Shown piece after piece: positions 18,069 to 27,206 of a stretch of 64,000 nucleotides of DNA (the first letter of the stretch is position 1; every line of letters begins with the position of its first letter). Source of the stretch: Shewanella polaris. Its GTDB lineage: Bacteria; Pseudomonadota; Gammaproteobacteria; Enterobacterales; Shewanellaceae. The notes under the pieces were generated by a model that was given only the letters and a program-made list of their open reading frames with translations, had not been told where the DNA came from and did no database searches. The stretch covers positions 4,154,001 to 4,218,000 of the forward strand of contig NZ_CP041036.1 of the NCBI RefSeq assembly GCF_006385555.1, read 5' to 3'. The position numbers and the translations under genes were made by a program.

Positions 18069-18248
18069 TCCAACCAATAATAGTACTCATTTTACAAGGT
18101 TGTCATTTTCAATCTTGTATATTTTACATTTCGTTTACACTTCAAAGAAACGTTTGTCATACATCATTTATTCAATAAGGCTTATTGGTACCATTACAAG
18201 CTTTCGATGACAAAATCATTATTATAAAATAATTATCATGAGAACATT

Positions 18249-19232
18249 TTGAGTATTCCAAGCAGTATTTTACAACGCGTAAAACAAGCTATTGGGGCGA
18301 CTACATTAACTCATATTGAGTTAATCCAACCGTTATGGGGTGGTTATGGACAATTGTTTCGAGCATATGTAACAGGTAAACCGTATTCATCTGTCATTGT
18401 AAAATACATCTGCCTACCTCAACCAGAATCACATCCTAAAGGTTGGAACACCCCACTGTCGCATCAACGTAAATTGCAGTCGTACCAAGTTGAAGTCAAT
18501 TGGTATCAACACTATGCTAACGATCATAGTAAACACTCAATGAGCCCATTACCGCGATGTTTGCATGTTGAGCAACAAGCCAATGAAATACTATTAGTGT
18601 TGCAAGACTTGCAGACCATAGGTTTTACCCAAGTCAGAAAAACCGCCACACCTGCCACGGTATACGCTTGTTTAACCTGGTTGGGGCATTTTCACGCTCA
18701 ATACATGCACACCACCCCAAAAGGGCTATGGCCAATTGGTACTTACTGGCACTTAGATACACGCCCAGACGAATTTGCGGCTCTACCCCACGGCCCACTC
18801 AAGTTGGCAGCCAGCCTAATAGACCAAACACTAAATCAATGCCACTACCAAACCTTGGTACATGGTGATGCAAAATTAGCTAACTTTTGTTTTAGCCCTA
18901 ACGATCACGCTGCCGCGGTTGATTTTCAATATATTGGCCGAGGCTGTGGCATGAAAGATGTCGTAATGCTATTAAGCAGTGTGCTGGAATATAACGAGCC
19001 AGAAACCTTAATTAATGATTATCTCAATCATTATTTTATCACTCTAACGCAAGGATTGACGGAGTATCATCCACAAATATCACCCCAAGATGTTGAACAG
19101 CAATGGCGTGCATTATATTGCGTAGCCTGGGCCGACTTTCAGCGTTTTATAAAAGGATGGAGTGCTGAACATTGGAAGATAAATCCTTACACCGAAAAAC
19201 TAACACAACAAGCCTTGGAACAACTTAGTTGA
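18249..19232 (+). CDS. Aminoglycoside/choline kinase-like phosphotransferase
   Basis: 327 residues, cytosolic. It carries the kinase-fold catalytic loop VHGDAKLANFCF (Brenner-type HGD-x-K-x-x-N) and the metal-binding DFQ in AAVDFQYIGRG, as in the APH and ecdysteroid-kinase-like families. The N-lobe includes WGGYGQLFRAYV and the Lys-bearing strand VIVKYICL. The substrate is unknown; a small alcohol or amino-alcohol is likely by family. The start is a TTG (a nearby ATG is out of frame and stops at once) with GAGAA about 7 bases upstream. It is a single gene. Confidence 0.82.
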   Translation: MSIPSSILQRVKQAIGATTLTHIELIQPLWGGYGQLFRAYVTGKPYSSVIVKYICLPQPESHPKGWNTPLSHQRKLQSYQVEVNWYQHYANDHSKHSMSPLPRCLHVEQQANEILLVLQDLQTIGFTQVRKTATPATVYACLTWLGHFHAQYMHTTPKGLWPIGTYWHLDTRPDEFAALPHGPLKLAASLIDQTLNQCHYQTLVHGDAKLANFCFSPNDHAAAVDFQYIGRGCGMKDVVMLLSSVLEYNEPETLINDYLNHYFITLTQGLTEYHPQISPQDVEQQWRALYCVAWADFQRFIKGWSAEHWKINPYTEKLTQQALEQLS

Positions 19233-19407
19233 GGATAAATAGTCGCGCTTTAATCTTGCATTAGAACCACACTAAGCCATATTCAACACAATATGAGAAG
19301 TCATACCTACCTAAGCAAATTTAGCTTAGTAAGTATCTAACATAAAAAGGTCGATGCCATTCATCAACCTTAGTAACGCAACAAAGACACTCATTTAACC
19401 CACCAAA

Positions 19408-19926
19408 TTAATGCACTAGACGACAACCACACACGGTATTGCTCGGTTGAAATAACACCACCGCATAATCTTTTGCTTCATCTCGCTTAAGCACTTGAAG
19501 TCTTAGTGAATGTAAGCCTTTTTCGTTCAGATTCAAGCTGCTTACATAAGACAAATAGGACAAATGTTCTGGTATATCTTGAGGATTACTCGATAGATAT
19601 TCTTCTTTAGTGGTCACCGATATATCGTATATTTGATTATCTGTATCAATATCATCCACTGTTCCAGTCATTGATAATGTGCCAGCTAAATTACCTTCAT
19701 AATCAAAATATCGATAGTTAATTTGCGCTTGTCCATCATTAGATACCAAATCAACTAATAAATAATGACGACGATCTTGCTCTGCCGTTTGGTGGTGAAA
19801 CAGCTCAGAACTGCAACTGAGCATAAAACTTGGTACACGTATAGTGAGTCTATAAATAATTGCCACACTACTGAGTAGTAAGACTAAAATAATGATATTG
19901 ACGACCCACAATCTGCTTCTAGACAT
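19408..19926 (-). CDS. Membrane-anchored periplasmic protein, ToxS-like partner
   Basis: 172 residues. One N-terminal membrane helix (about residues 7-25) is followed by a periplasmic domain of about 140 residues with cysteines at both ends (SCSSELF early, VCGCRL at the C-terminus). It starts 7 bp after the stop of the ToxR-like gene, with GGAG ten bases before the ATG. Size, topology and position match ToxS-type proteins that stabilise ToxR-type regulators, though I see no strong sequence signature. The longer ORF (start 19971) would overlap the regulator by 38 bp. Confidence 0.65.
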   Translation of the reverse strand: MSRSRLWVVNIIILVLLLSSVAIIYRLTIRVPSFMLSCSSELFHHQTAEQDRRHYLLVDLVSNDGQAQINYRYFDYEGNLAGTLSMTGTVDDIDTDNQIYDISVTTKEEYLSSNPQDIPEHLSYLSYVSSLNLNEKGLHSLRLQVLKRDEAKDYAVVLFQPSNTVCGCRLVH

Positions 19927-19933
19927 AAGATAA

Positions 19934-20749
19934 TTACTCCAACCGCTGATTTGTTTGGCCTGACTTTGCACTTATGGTGTCACAAATATTCACCTGTTTA
20001 AGCCAATCACGATTAACAAATTGTTTAGGTTGCCGTAAGTCACTGATTTTCAAATTACGGATAAGAGACTGACCTAAGAGTTCCCCTTGCATAGTAATAT
20101 TCAACACTTGCTTGTCGTGAGACAGTGATAAAAATACCGACTGCCAACTGCTCACATCACAATCGGCAAAACTTTGTTGTATTTGTAGCCCTTGTTCAAT
20201 AAGTAATTCATTGTTGGTTTTTGAGGGTGAAAATAGCAGTATCTCTACAGTCTTTCCCGATGACAATGTAACTGTGCTGGTACTCAACGGTTGAGTAGGC
20301 ACGACATTAGGTTGCATTGCTTTCACAGCGACTACACTTGCAATGATCAACACTATTATCGTTATGATGATCAAGCCAGCATACCGACGGTTAATTGATG
20401 GTAATATGGTCTCAGTGACTTTTCGAGTGCGGTGATGCCTTAATAAGTAGCCTTGGCCTTTTACCGTTTCAATAAGTGATTCGTGTTGTGGGCCCAAAAA
20501 AGACCGTAATGTAAACACTGCTCGCGCTACCGAAGCGCCACTTAAATGTGATTTATCACCATAGCCAGATTCTAATAAGGGTTTAGCAACAACTTTCCCC
20601 TGATACTCAACTAATAAGCTCAGTACATGCAGTTCAGCCTTAGGAAGGTGCCAAACTTCACCATTGTCGAGATTAATCAAATCCCCTTTCTCTATATCAA
20701 ACCTACAATGCCCCAATTGCATGTCAGCGGCCCCAATACTCATCATCAT
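19934..20749 (-). CDS. ToxR/CadC-like transmembrane transcriptional regulator
   Basis: 271 residues. Residues about 10-105 form an OmpR-type winged helix (LPKAELHVLSLLVEYQGKVV, then SGASVARAVFTLRSFLG and the C-terminal hairpin IETVKGQGYLL). A single membrane helix follows at about 124-143, and then a periplasmic domain with two cysteines (ADCDVSS, NICDTIS). Such proteins sense conditions across the inner membrane and bind DNA directly. It is divergent from the cytochrome operon at 21188, a likely target, and is coupled to the ToxS-like gene. No strong Shine-Dalgarno is seen before the triple ATG. Confidence 0.88.
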   Translation of the reverse strand: MMMSIGAADMQLGHCRFDIEKGDLINLDNGEVWHLPKAELHVLSLLVEYQGKVVAKPLLESGYGDKSHLSGASVARAVFTLRSFLGPQHESLIETVKGQGYLLRHHRTRKVTETILPSINRRYAGLIIITIIVLIIASVVAVKAMQPNVVPTQPLSTSTVTLSSGKTVEILLFSPSKTNNELLIEQGLQIQQSFADCDVSSWQSVFLSLSHDKQVLNITMQGELLGQSLIRNLKISDLRQPKQFVNRDWLKQVNICDTISAKSGQTNQRLE

Positions 20750-20852
20750 GTTTAAAGTGTATGCAGAAAATCTTATGAAATCTGTGATCCTGATATCTTC
20801 AGGCTTTTATTCCTTACATTTTGTAAGGCGTAATGACTAACAATAGTGCAGT

Positions 20853-20868
20853 TGTGACTTAAGTCACA
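20853..20868. promoter_or_regulatory. CRP binding site
   Basis: TGTGA-CTTAAG-TCACA is a perfect 16-bp palindrome matching the CRP consensus at both half-sites. It lies in the 438-bp gap between the ToxR-like gene and the cytochrome operon. In Shewanella CRP, rather than FNR, drives most anaerobic respiration genes, so control of the cytochrome operon is plausible. The rest of the gap is AT-rich, and I see no other clear element. Confidence 0.8.
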
Positions 20869-21187
20869 CTATTTCGTAATAATAATGTTAATAAATACAC
20901 TGATAAATACGTATAAATCTTATAAATCATAAGATCCACCTCACACAAAAACTGTTTTTAGTATTTATAGACTCTATTCCTATGCCGTATATACCCAGCC
21001 AATTTAGCTATTTTTAAAGAACAGTTTTATCTGTTGTAAATCACACTTTTAATCTCCTCATTTATTATCGTTAAGTCATCGAGTTGCTAGTGCTTTTATC
21101 TAGCAGCGAATACCAAAGCAAGCCTAGCCAACAAGAGCATGAGCGCTTGAATACTAAAATAATGATGACACAAAGAGGGTAATGACC

Positions 21188-22009
21188 ATGAGCATGAATA
21201 GACGTCAAGCATTGACACAAATTATTGGATTAAGCACCGCTGCGGCGGGGGCTACACTATTAGGTACATCAGCATTTGCTGCTACAGATGCAGATGGTAA
21301 CTATCGTTTAGAGTTAGGAGAAGCGCTCAAATATGTGCCATTAGATGCAATGGCAACCGCTAAGCTAGCTTATGAAACAGGCGGCGGATGTATGCACCAA
21401 GTGTTCCATGCAATTATTACAATGCTTGCAGCATCTAGCAGTGCTGATGCCAGCAAGTTTGCTAGTATTCCAACAGCATTAGCAGGTTATGGTTGGGCAG
21501 GTGTTGTTGGACAAGGGACTTTATGTGGCAACCTTAATGCCGCAGGTATGTTAATTAACATTCTTGATGATATTAATGGCCAAAACAGTGCCATTATTGG
21601 TGCCTCATTCCGCTACTATGAAAGCACAGATTTACCTTTGTCTTCAGCTGAATTTGTTGCAGGGATTGGTTCCACTGATGAGAAATCATTAGAAGTAGGC
21701 GCAACCTCAATTGCCAACAGCCCATTATGTCACTCTTCAATTAGTAATTGGTCTGCGGCATCAGGTAAAGTATTTGCACTTAAAGGTGAACGTTGTAAAC
21801 GCCTATCTGCCAGTATTACTCTTAAAATTGTTGAATTGTTAAACCGCGCGTATGCCGGTGAAGACATTTCTATATTACCTGAAGCTAAACCATCAGCTGA
21901 AGCACAAGCATGTCAATCATGTCATGGTGTAAGCTCAACTATGGGTTCTGCAGCCAGTGTTAAAAGCGATATGGAATGTACCACTTGCCATACTGGACAC
22001 TTCAATTAA
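21188..22009 (+). CDS. Tat-exported split-Soret-like dihaem cytochrome with C_GCAxxG_C_C domain
   Basis: 273 residues. The N-terminus has a Tat-type signal (NRRQALTQ, hydrophobic core, AFAA). Residues about 45-225 form a C_GCAxxG_C_C-type redox domain with cysteines at 68, 113 (TLCGNLNAAG), 181 (SPLCHSS) and 203. The C-terminus has two c-type haem motifs, CQSCH (242-246) and CTTCH (264-268). This order matches split-Soret cytochrome c of Desulfovibrio, which also holds an Fe-S centre. The role is probably periplasmic electron transfer. An ATG at 21182 is also in frame, but GAGGG is only 2 nt from it and 8 nt from 21188. The lipoprotein gene follows at 11 bp. Confidence 0.82.
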   Translation: MSMNRRQALTQIIGLSTAAAGATLLGTSAFAATDADGNYRLELGEALKYVPLDAMATAKLAYETGGGCMHQVFHAIITMLAASSSADASKFASIPTALAGYGWAGVVGQGTLCGNLNAAGMLINILDDINGQNSAIIGASFRYYESTDLPLSSAEFVAGIGSTDEKSLEVGATSIANSPLCHSSISNWSAASGKVFALKGERCKRLSASITLKIVELLNRAYAGEDISILPEAKPSAEAQACQSCHGVSSTMGSAASVKSDMECTTCHTGHFN

Positions 22010-22019
22010 GGAGCGCGTG

Positions 22020-22586
22020 ATGAAACTTAAATATCTTAGCGCCATATTAGCCAGCTCATTGCTAATGTTTGGCTGTAGTAGTGACGATGATGATGACGTT
22101 GTCACAGATCCAGTAGTTGTTACAGATCCTGTTGTTACTGATCCTGTTGTTACAGACCCTGTAGTGGTAACTGACACGGTTAAAATTGATGAAGCGAGCA
22201 GCGTGGTAGTGTCACTAGACTCATTTGATGCCGTAACAGGAGCGTTGTCATTCACCCTAGCTAATACTGAAGGTAAAGCGCTCACTGATGCTGCCAATTA
22301 CAGTATTGTCTATTTCGGCTTTCCCGACCCTGCCTCACCATCTGTAAAACCTAAGGCTTGGAAACGCTGGCATGTCACTCAAAGCTATGGATGCGATAGT
22401 GCAACTACTGATGAATGCACTGGGACATTAGCAGCCACTGATACTGAAGGTAAATATACTTTTAATGTGAGTGATCTCGACTTACAAAGTAAAGCGTCAG
22501 ATGATGCTGATATGATTTACAAAGTCGCGGTTCAAATTAATGGCACGCTTGCGAGTAATGAAATTGAGTTAGTTGACGCAAATTAA
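22020..22586 (+). CDS. Lipoprotein resembling the haem-free N-terminal domain of MtrC/OmcA
   Basis: 188 residues. The lipoprotein signal ends LMFGC-SS, followed by an Asp run and a VTDPVV-repeat linker (about residues 27-53), then a beta-rich domain of about 130 residues (ITYFGF-like YFGFPDPA, WKRWHVTQSYGC, EGKYTFNVSDLD). The order lipid anchor, acidic linker and NGSYTF-like strand resembles domain I of outer-membrane decahaem cytochromes, but there is no CxxCH. It may dock the adjacent dihaem cytochrome or sit at the outer membrane. AAGGAG overlaps the stop of the cytochrome gene, so the two are translationally linked. Resemblance is by eye only. Confidence 0.65.
   Translation: MKLKYLSAILASSLLMFGCSSDDDDDVVTDPVVVTDPVVTDPVVTDPVVVTDTVKIDEASSVVVSLDSFDAVTGALSFTLANTEGKALTDAANYSIVYFGFPDPASPSVKPKAWKRWHVTQSYGCDSATTDECTGTLAATDTEGKYTFNVSDLDLQSKASDDADMIYKVAVQINGTLASNEIELVDAN
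22098..22177 (+). repeat. Short tandem repeats coding for VTDPVV linker
   Basis: About five imperfect copies of a 15- to 18-bp unit (GTTGTTACAGATCCT-like), each coding for V-V-T-D-P with an extra Val in some. Copies differ at third codon positions, so slippage is slowed but length variation between strains is likely. Confidence 0.8.
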
Positions 22587-22655
22587 TTGTCATCCAGCCT
22601 CCCCCCGGCTAATGACGACAAGAGATACTTTGTGCTCATTAACTTAGTACGATTT

Positions 22656-22684
22656 GCCGCAGTTTCATACTGCGGCTCTTTTTT
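22656..22684 (+). terminator. Rho-independent terminator of the cytochrome-lipoprotein operon
   Basis: A perfect 8-bp stem (GCCGCAGT / ACTGCGGC) with a TTCAT loop and a TCTTTTTT tail. Confidence 0.92.
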
Positions 22685-22731
22685 AAGACTAAAAACACAA
22701 CGTATTTGTTAATGATTATGTGGAAATACAT

Positions 22732-22763
22732 AAAAGGGTTTCAGCACTGCTGAAACCCTTTTT
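22732..22763. terminator. Bidirectional terminator, mainly for the prolyl oligopeptidase gene
   Basis: AAAAGGGTTTCAG and CTGAAACCCTTTT pair around CACTG. Both strands end in T-runs. It lies 22 bp after the stop of the minus-strand peptidase. Confidence 0.88.
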
Positions 22764-22784
22764 ATTCATCACTCAAAACAATGT

Positions 22785-24878
22785 TTAACGAAGTTGCTGC
22801 ATTAAATATGCGTACGCCATCGAACTTAACTCGGCTGCTTGGGTATTATCTGCCGCACCCGCATGACCACCTTCAATGTTTTCGTAATACAACACATCAA
22901 TACCCATATCTTCCATTTTAGCGACCATTTTACGCGCGTGCCCTGGGTGAACTCGGTCATCACGCGTTGAGGTAGTAAAGAACACTCTAGGGTAGTTAAC
23001 CCCTGATTTTAAATTATGATACGGAGAGTAAGTTTTAATGTATGCCCATTCTTCTGCTATATCAGGATTACCGTATTCACCCATCCAACTGGCACCGGCT
23101 AATAACTTATTGTAGCGCTTCATGTCTAACAACGGCACTTGGCACACTACGGCGTTATATAACTCAGGCCGACGAGTAAATGCAGCGCCCATTAATAAAC
23201 CACCGTTACTACCACCTTGAATACCAAGATGCTTACTTGAAGTAATTTTACGGGCAATTAAGTCTTCTGCGATGGCTTCAAAGTCTTCATACGCTTTATG
23301 ACGATGTTGCTTTAACGCTGCTTGATGCCAAGCAGGGCCATATTCGCCACCACCACGAATGTTCGCAAGTACATAAACACCGCCCTGCTCTAACCAGTTT
23401 TTACCAATAGTGGCCGAATAGGCTGGCAAAAGAGAAATTTCAAAACCGCCATAACCGTAGAGTAATGTAGGGTTACTGCTATCAAGTTTGATATCTTTAG
23501 CCATTACCACAAAATAAGGCACTTTAGTGCCATCTTTGGATTTAACAAAATACTGTTGAGTAATAAATTTATCGGCTGAAAATTGCTGCGGCATCGCTTT
23601 AATTTTATCGGCTTTTAGACTTGCGCCATTTAAACGATATAAACTGGCTGGTTCTAAAAAACTGGTGTAATTAACAAAAAAATCATCACTATCACGCTCA
23701 ACATCAAACACACTTAAACTGCCATTGGCTTCAAATGGTACTGGTTTACTTTGCCACTCACCTTTGTCGTTTTGCATGTAACGTACAAGTTTACTTTTTA
23801 CATCATCAAGCCAGGTCACAAAAATAGCATTCTGGCTAAATGAAACTTGCGAAATAGAGGCATGCGTCGTTGGCGATACCAACTCACTAAACTCTGGCTT
23901 TTGCGCAATCAGTTTATCAACTGGGGTATAGACTATGGCACCTTGCTTAAAAGTACCTTTTGGGGTGACTAAATCGCTTTTTAGCTCAATATATAACTGA
24001 CCTTTAAAATAACCTTTTAACTCGGCATCTTTGGGAATAGGTAGCAACACTAACTTACTATCTTGATAAACATAATGTTTAGCCGTGTAAAAAGTTAAAC
24101 TTTCTGTAACGATATTCAACGGAGTTTTATCATCAAACATCACGTAGCCAGACACTGCAACAGACGCTTTATCGCCTCTAAACACTAATTTGGCTGCAGA
24201 CAAAGGTGTGCCACGTTTCCACAATTTAACCACACTCGGATAACCTGAATCTGTCATGCTTTGCGCATCACCAAAATCAGTGCCGACAAACACAGTATCT
24301 TTATCAATCCAGCTTAGCATTGACTTAGCCTCAGCCAACAGAAATGGTTGTTGAGTGTTGCCAACAAAAGTCTTAGTCGTTAAATCAAATTCGCGTACTT
24401 CAGCCGCATCAGCACCACCGCGAGACAGAGACACAAAGCAACGCTCATTTTGTGGATACTGGCAGTTCATGCCTTTATAAACCCAGTTAACGCCTTCGGC
24501 TTTGCCAAGGGCATCGATATCAAGCACTGTTTCCCATTCAGGTTCGGCCTTAGCGTATTCCGCTAACGTGGTACGACGATAAATGCCACGTTCGTGGGTC
24601 TCGTCCTTCCAGAAGTTATACAAAAAATCGCCAATACGGGAGGCGTACGGAATACGTGCTTTATCGTTTAGAATATCTAGACTATTTGACACCAGATGAT
24701 CAAACCCTGGATAAGCCTTAATGTGAGCCGCAGACAATGCATTTTGCTGCTTAACCCATTCCATAGGCTTGACGCCTTCGACATCTTCTAACCAAATAAA
24801 TTTATCTTCTTCTGCATGAACAGGTACTGCCATAGTCATCGCACTCGCTATACATAAAGGTATGATTCGCTTAAGCAT
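22785..24878 (-). CDS. Prolyl oligopeptidase, S9A family, periplasmic
   Basis: 697 residues. A signal peptide (about 1-22, ending VHA-E) precedes the N-terminal cap, a beta-propeller of about residues 80-420, and the C-terminal alpha/beta hydrolase domain. The catalytic Ser is S557 in QGGSNGGLLMG, the Asp is in STRDDRVHPGHA, and the His is in EGGHAGAA. The enzyme cleaves short peptides after proline and probably helps use peptides in the periplasm. Length and motifs are complete. It is monocistronic. Confidence 0.95.
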   Translation of the reverse strand: MLKRIIPLCIASAMTMAVPVHAEEDKFIWLEDVEGVKPMEWVKQQNALSAAHIKAYPGFDHLVSNSLDILNDKARIPYASRIGDFLYNFWKDETHERGIYRRTTLAEYAKAEPEWETVLDIDALGKAEGVNWVYKGMNCQYPQNERCFVSLSRGGADAAEVREFDLTTKTFVGNTQQPFLLAEAKSMLSWIDKDTVFVGTDFGDAQSMTDSGYPSVVKLWKRGTPLSAAKLVFRGDKASVAVSGYVMFDDKTPLNIVTESLTFYTAKHYVYQDSKLVLLPIPKDAELKGYFKGQLYIELKSDLVTPKGTFKQGAIVYTPVDKLIAQKPEFSELVSPTTHASISQVSFSQNAIFVTWLDDVKSKLVRYMQNDKGEWQSKPVPFEANGSLSVFDVERDSDDFFVNYTSFLEPASLYRLNGASLKADKIKAMPQQFSADKFITQQYFVKSKDGTKVPYFVVMAKDIKLDSSNPTLLYGYGGFEISLLPAYSATIGKNWLEQGGVYVLANIRGGGEYGPAWHQAALKQHRHKAYEDFEAIAEDLIARKITSSKHLGIQGGSNGGLLMGAAFTRRPELYNAVVCQVPLLDMKRYNKLLAGASWMGEYGNPDIAEEWAYIKTYSPYHNLKSGVNYPRVFFTTSTRDDRVHPGHARKMVAKMEDMGIDVLYYENIEGGHAGAADNTQAAELSSMAYAYLMQQLR

Positions 24879-25164
24879 TAAAATTTCCTTTTCGTTATTT
24901 GCTCGCGGTATTTTATAAACTTGCTAATACTGTAATCTATTTACTGCCCAATTGACTAATGATCGAGTTACTTAGTAACACTTCAGTTTTTTTAGGTGAG
25001 CAATACGATTGATAATCATACTATTTAACCAAATAATAGTCATTGCGACCCTAGCTTCTATGCATTTTTGCCTTCAAAAAACTGTCGAGACACAAATCTC
25101 AGTACTGTTATCTAACGCCAAAGTGCGGCATAGTAAACGCTTCTATTCAGTAGCCTAAATATCC

Positions 25165-26670
25165 ATGCTAAATACCCTGACTAATACTTTATCAATGCGT
25201 AAAACTAAGTTGCAGCGCTGGATTAAACCTCAATATGGTTTTTACTTTCCGGTGGTAATAATTGCGACGTTATTATTGATGTTTCCCTATAACACCTTAG
25301 CGATTTTCAGTACGTTTACTCAATTCTTTTTGCAACATTTTGGTTCGCAGTTTATTCAGTTTTCAAGTTTATTATTAGTGCTGGCAACCGTCATTAGTGT
25401 CAGCCCTCTTGGGCGAATTCGCCTAGGCGGTGAACAAGCAAAAACTGAGTTTAGCTTTATCAGTTGGATGGCAATGCTATTTACGGCAGGCATGGGATCT
25501 GGATTGATTTTTTGGGGCGTTGCTGAACCTGTTTATCATTTTGTTAATCCTCCTGAATTTCTAAAACAAGATTTTTCTTCAATATCGGGCTCGTTAGCCA
25601 TTACTTATTTTCATTGGGGACTAAATGCTTGGGTCATTTATGCTATGGCCGGATTAGTTATGGCATGGTTTGCCTATAACAAACAACGCAGTTTACGGGT
25701 CAGTGCCAGTTTTAGTGCAGATAAACCTAAATGGCTTAATATTCTTGATTTAATGGCGGTTATTGCAATTGTATTTGGTATTGCTGGCACTTTTGCCAAT
25801 ACAATCGCCTTAATCCAAACTGGTGTGGTGCAGTCACTTGGGTTCGACATTGGCTCGATTTATTTTCGCATAGGAATGATTTTAATTATCGCAGCCTTAT
25901 TTACACTTTCTTCCTTAGCGGGATTGAATCGTGGCATTAAACACTTAAGCCAATTTAATTCGTTATTTATGATCGCACTACTCATCGCGGTGATAGCACT
26001 GGTTGATCCTATTCAAACCTTAACGTTAATCTTTGACTCGACCGTGACTTACGTTGAACTATTACCGAAAATGTCATTTGGTATGGGAAAACCAGAACAA
26101 TGGAGCCAAGGTTGGACGGTAATCTACTTAGTATGGTGGATTGCTTGGGCGCCATTTGTAGGGCCTTTTATTGCTAGGATCAGCAAAGGTAGAACCATTA
26201 GACAATTTTTAAGTTGCACCATTTTGCTGCCAACGTTGACCTCAATTATCTGGTTTTCGGGTTTTGCTGGTAGCGTGCTAACTCAACCTTATGCACAACG
26301 AGTGATGGATGCGGTGAACCAGCAATATACTTTGGGATTATTTAGTTTCTTTGATCAATTACCCATGGGCAGTTGGCTATCTGGCGCAGCATTGTTGCTA
26401 TTAGTCACCTTTTTAATCACCAGCGCCGACTCTTCAATTTACATTGCTGGTTTACTCACGGGCAGCGAAAGTCGTAATTCAAAACTGCTATGGAGCATTA
26501 TTCTTATTGCCATCACCATCGCACTTGTGAGTATTAACGATGTAAATCTTAATAAACAAATTGCTATTGTTGGCGCAATCCCCTTTACCCTAGTGCTTTG
26601 TCTTCAATTAATTTTTTGGATCAAGGATTTATTGCAAAACCCAGCCCCTAAAAGAGTTAATAATAACTAA
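25165..26670 (+). CDS. BCCT family transporter (betaine/choline/carnitine type)
   Basis: 501 residues, about 12 membrane segments. The family signature AGMGSGLIFWGVAEP lies at about 106-120, and the conserved tryptophan-rich substrate segment WWIAWAPFVGPFIARISKGRT at about 325-345. BCCT carriers take up quaternary ammonium compounds with Na+ or H+, or by exchange. The glycine motif GMGSG (rather than GMGIG) is seen in Na+- or H+-coupled members. The exact substrate is not readable. No nearby osmoprotectant genes are present. Confidence 0.93.
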   Translation: MLNTLTNTLSMRKTKLQRWIKPQYGFYFPVVIIATLLLMFPYNTLAIFSTFTQFFLQHFGSQFIQFSSLLLVLATVISVSPLGRIRLGGEQAKTEFSFISWMAMLFTAGMGSGLIFWGVAEPVYHFVNPPEFLKQDFSSISGSLAITYFHWGLNAWVIYAMAGLVMAWFAYNKQRSLRVSASFSADKPKWLNILDLMAVIAIVFGIAGTFANTIALIQTGVVQSLGFDIGSIYFRIGMILIIAALFTLSSLAGLNRGIKHLSQFNSLFMIALLIAVIALVDPIQTLTLIFDSTVTYVELLPKMSFGMGKPEQWSQGWTVIYLVWWIAWAPFVGPFIARISKGRTIRQFLSCTILLPTLTSIIWFSGFAGSVLTQPYAQRVMDAVNQQYTLGLFSFFDQLPMGSWLSGAALLLLVTFLITSADSSIYIAGLLTGSESRNSKLLWSIILIAITIALVSINDVNLNKQIAIVGAIPFTLVLCLQLIFWIKDLLQNPAPKRVNNN

Positions 26671-26746
26671 ATAGCAACTATTACCAATTTTGTTGGCGAA
26701 GCAGGTATAATAATTGGCTAATCACAGTGAGACAAAGACTTACATC

Positions 26747-27025
26747 ATGCCCAAAACCGCAGCAGCATTACACATATTAGTGAAACACCAGACTCAAGCT
26801 GAAGACATCATCAAGCAGCTTAATAACGGCGCAAAATTTGATGTGTTAGCTAAAAAGCACTCTAGTTGCCCGTCTGCCAAAAGTGGTGGTAATTTAGGTG
26901 AATTCAAAAAAGGCCAAATGGTGCCACCATTCGACAAAGTCTGTTTCAATGGCGAGTTAATTACCCCGCATTTAGTCAAAACCAAATTTGGCTGGCATGT
27001 GGTAAAAGTGCTCTACCGCACTTAA
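26747..27025 (+). CDS. ppiC: Peptidyl-prolyl cis-trans isomerase C (parvulin)
   Basis: 92 residues, the standard single-domain parvulin size. The family pattern is complete: [51 protein letters not shown] and the C-terminal [11 protein letters not shown]. It speeds proline isomerisation during folding in the cytosol. The longest ORF adds 11 residues upstream with no family match; the ATG at 26747 gives the canonical N-terminus. It is a single gene. Confidence 0.95.
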   Translation: MPKTAAALHILVKHQTQAEDIIKQLNNGAKFDVLAKKHSSCPSAKSGGNLGEFKKGQMVPPFDKVCFNGELITPHLVKTKFGWHVVKVLYRT

Positions 27026-27174
27026 CATCAATCGAACGTAGAAGACGTTTTGCTTGAATACGTATTGTTTGAATTAAGTGTTGCTCGGAGTAAGTTGAAC
27101 CTAAACCAGTTGTCGTTACGATGAGCCAAACTTAGACGTAATAGCACAAGAATAGCCCTGTGGTGAGTTGAAGA

Positions 27175-27194
27175 TGGGCTTAATATCAAGCCCA
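27175..27194 (-). terminator. Weak hairpin after the 27207-27938 gene
   Basis: TGGGCTT and AAGCCCA pair around AATATC just past the stop of the minus-strand gene. There is no T-run, so termination would be weak. The rest of the gap back to ppiC (27026-27174) shows nothing else. Confidence 0.35.
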
Positions 27195-27206
27195 CTGTTT
27201 AAAGAT

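Noticed and set aside
18238-18252. ATG at 18238 as start of the phosphotransferase
   Set aside because: It is out of frame and reaches a stop after four codons; the TTG at 18249 keeps the frame.
22098-22177. Possible CRISPR-like repeat array
   Set aside because: The units are 15-18 bp, contiguous, in frame and inside a coding region; there are no spacers.
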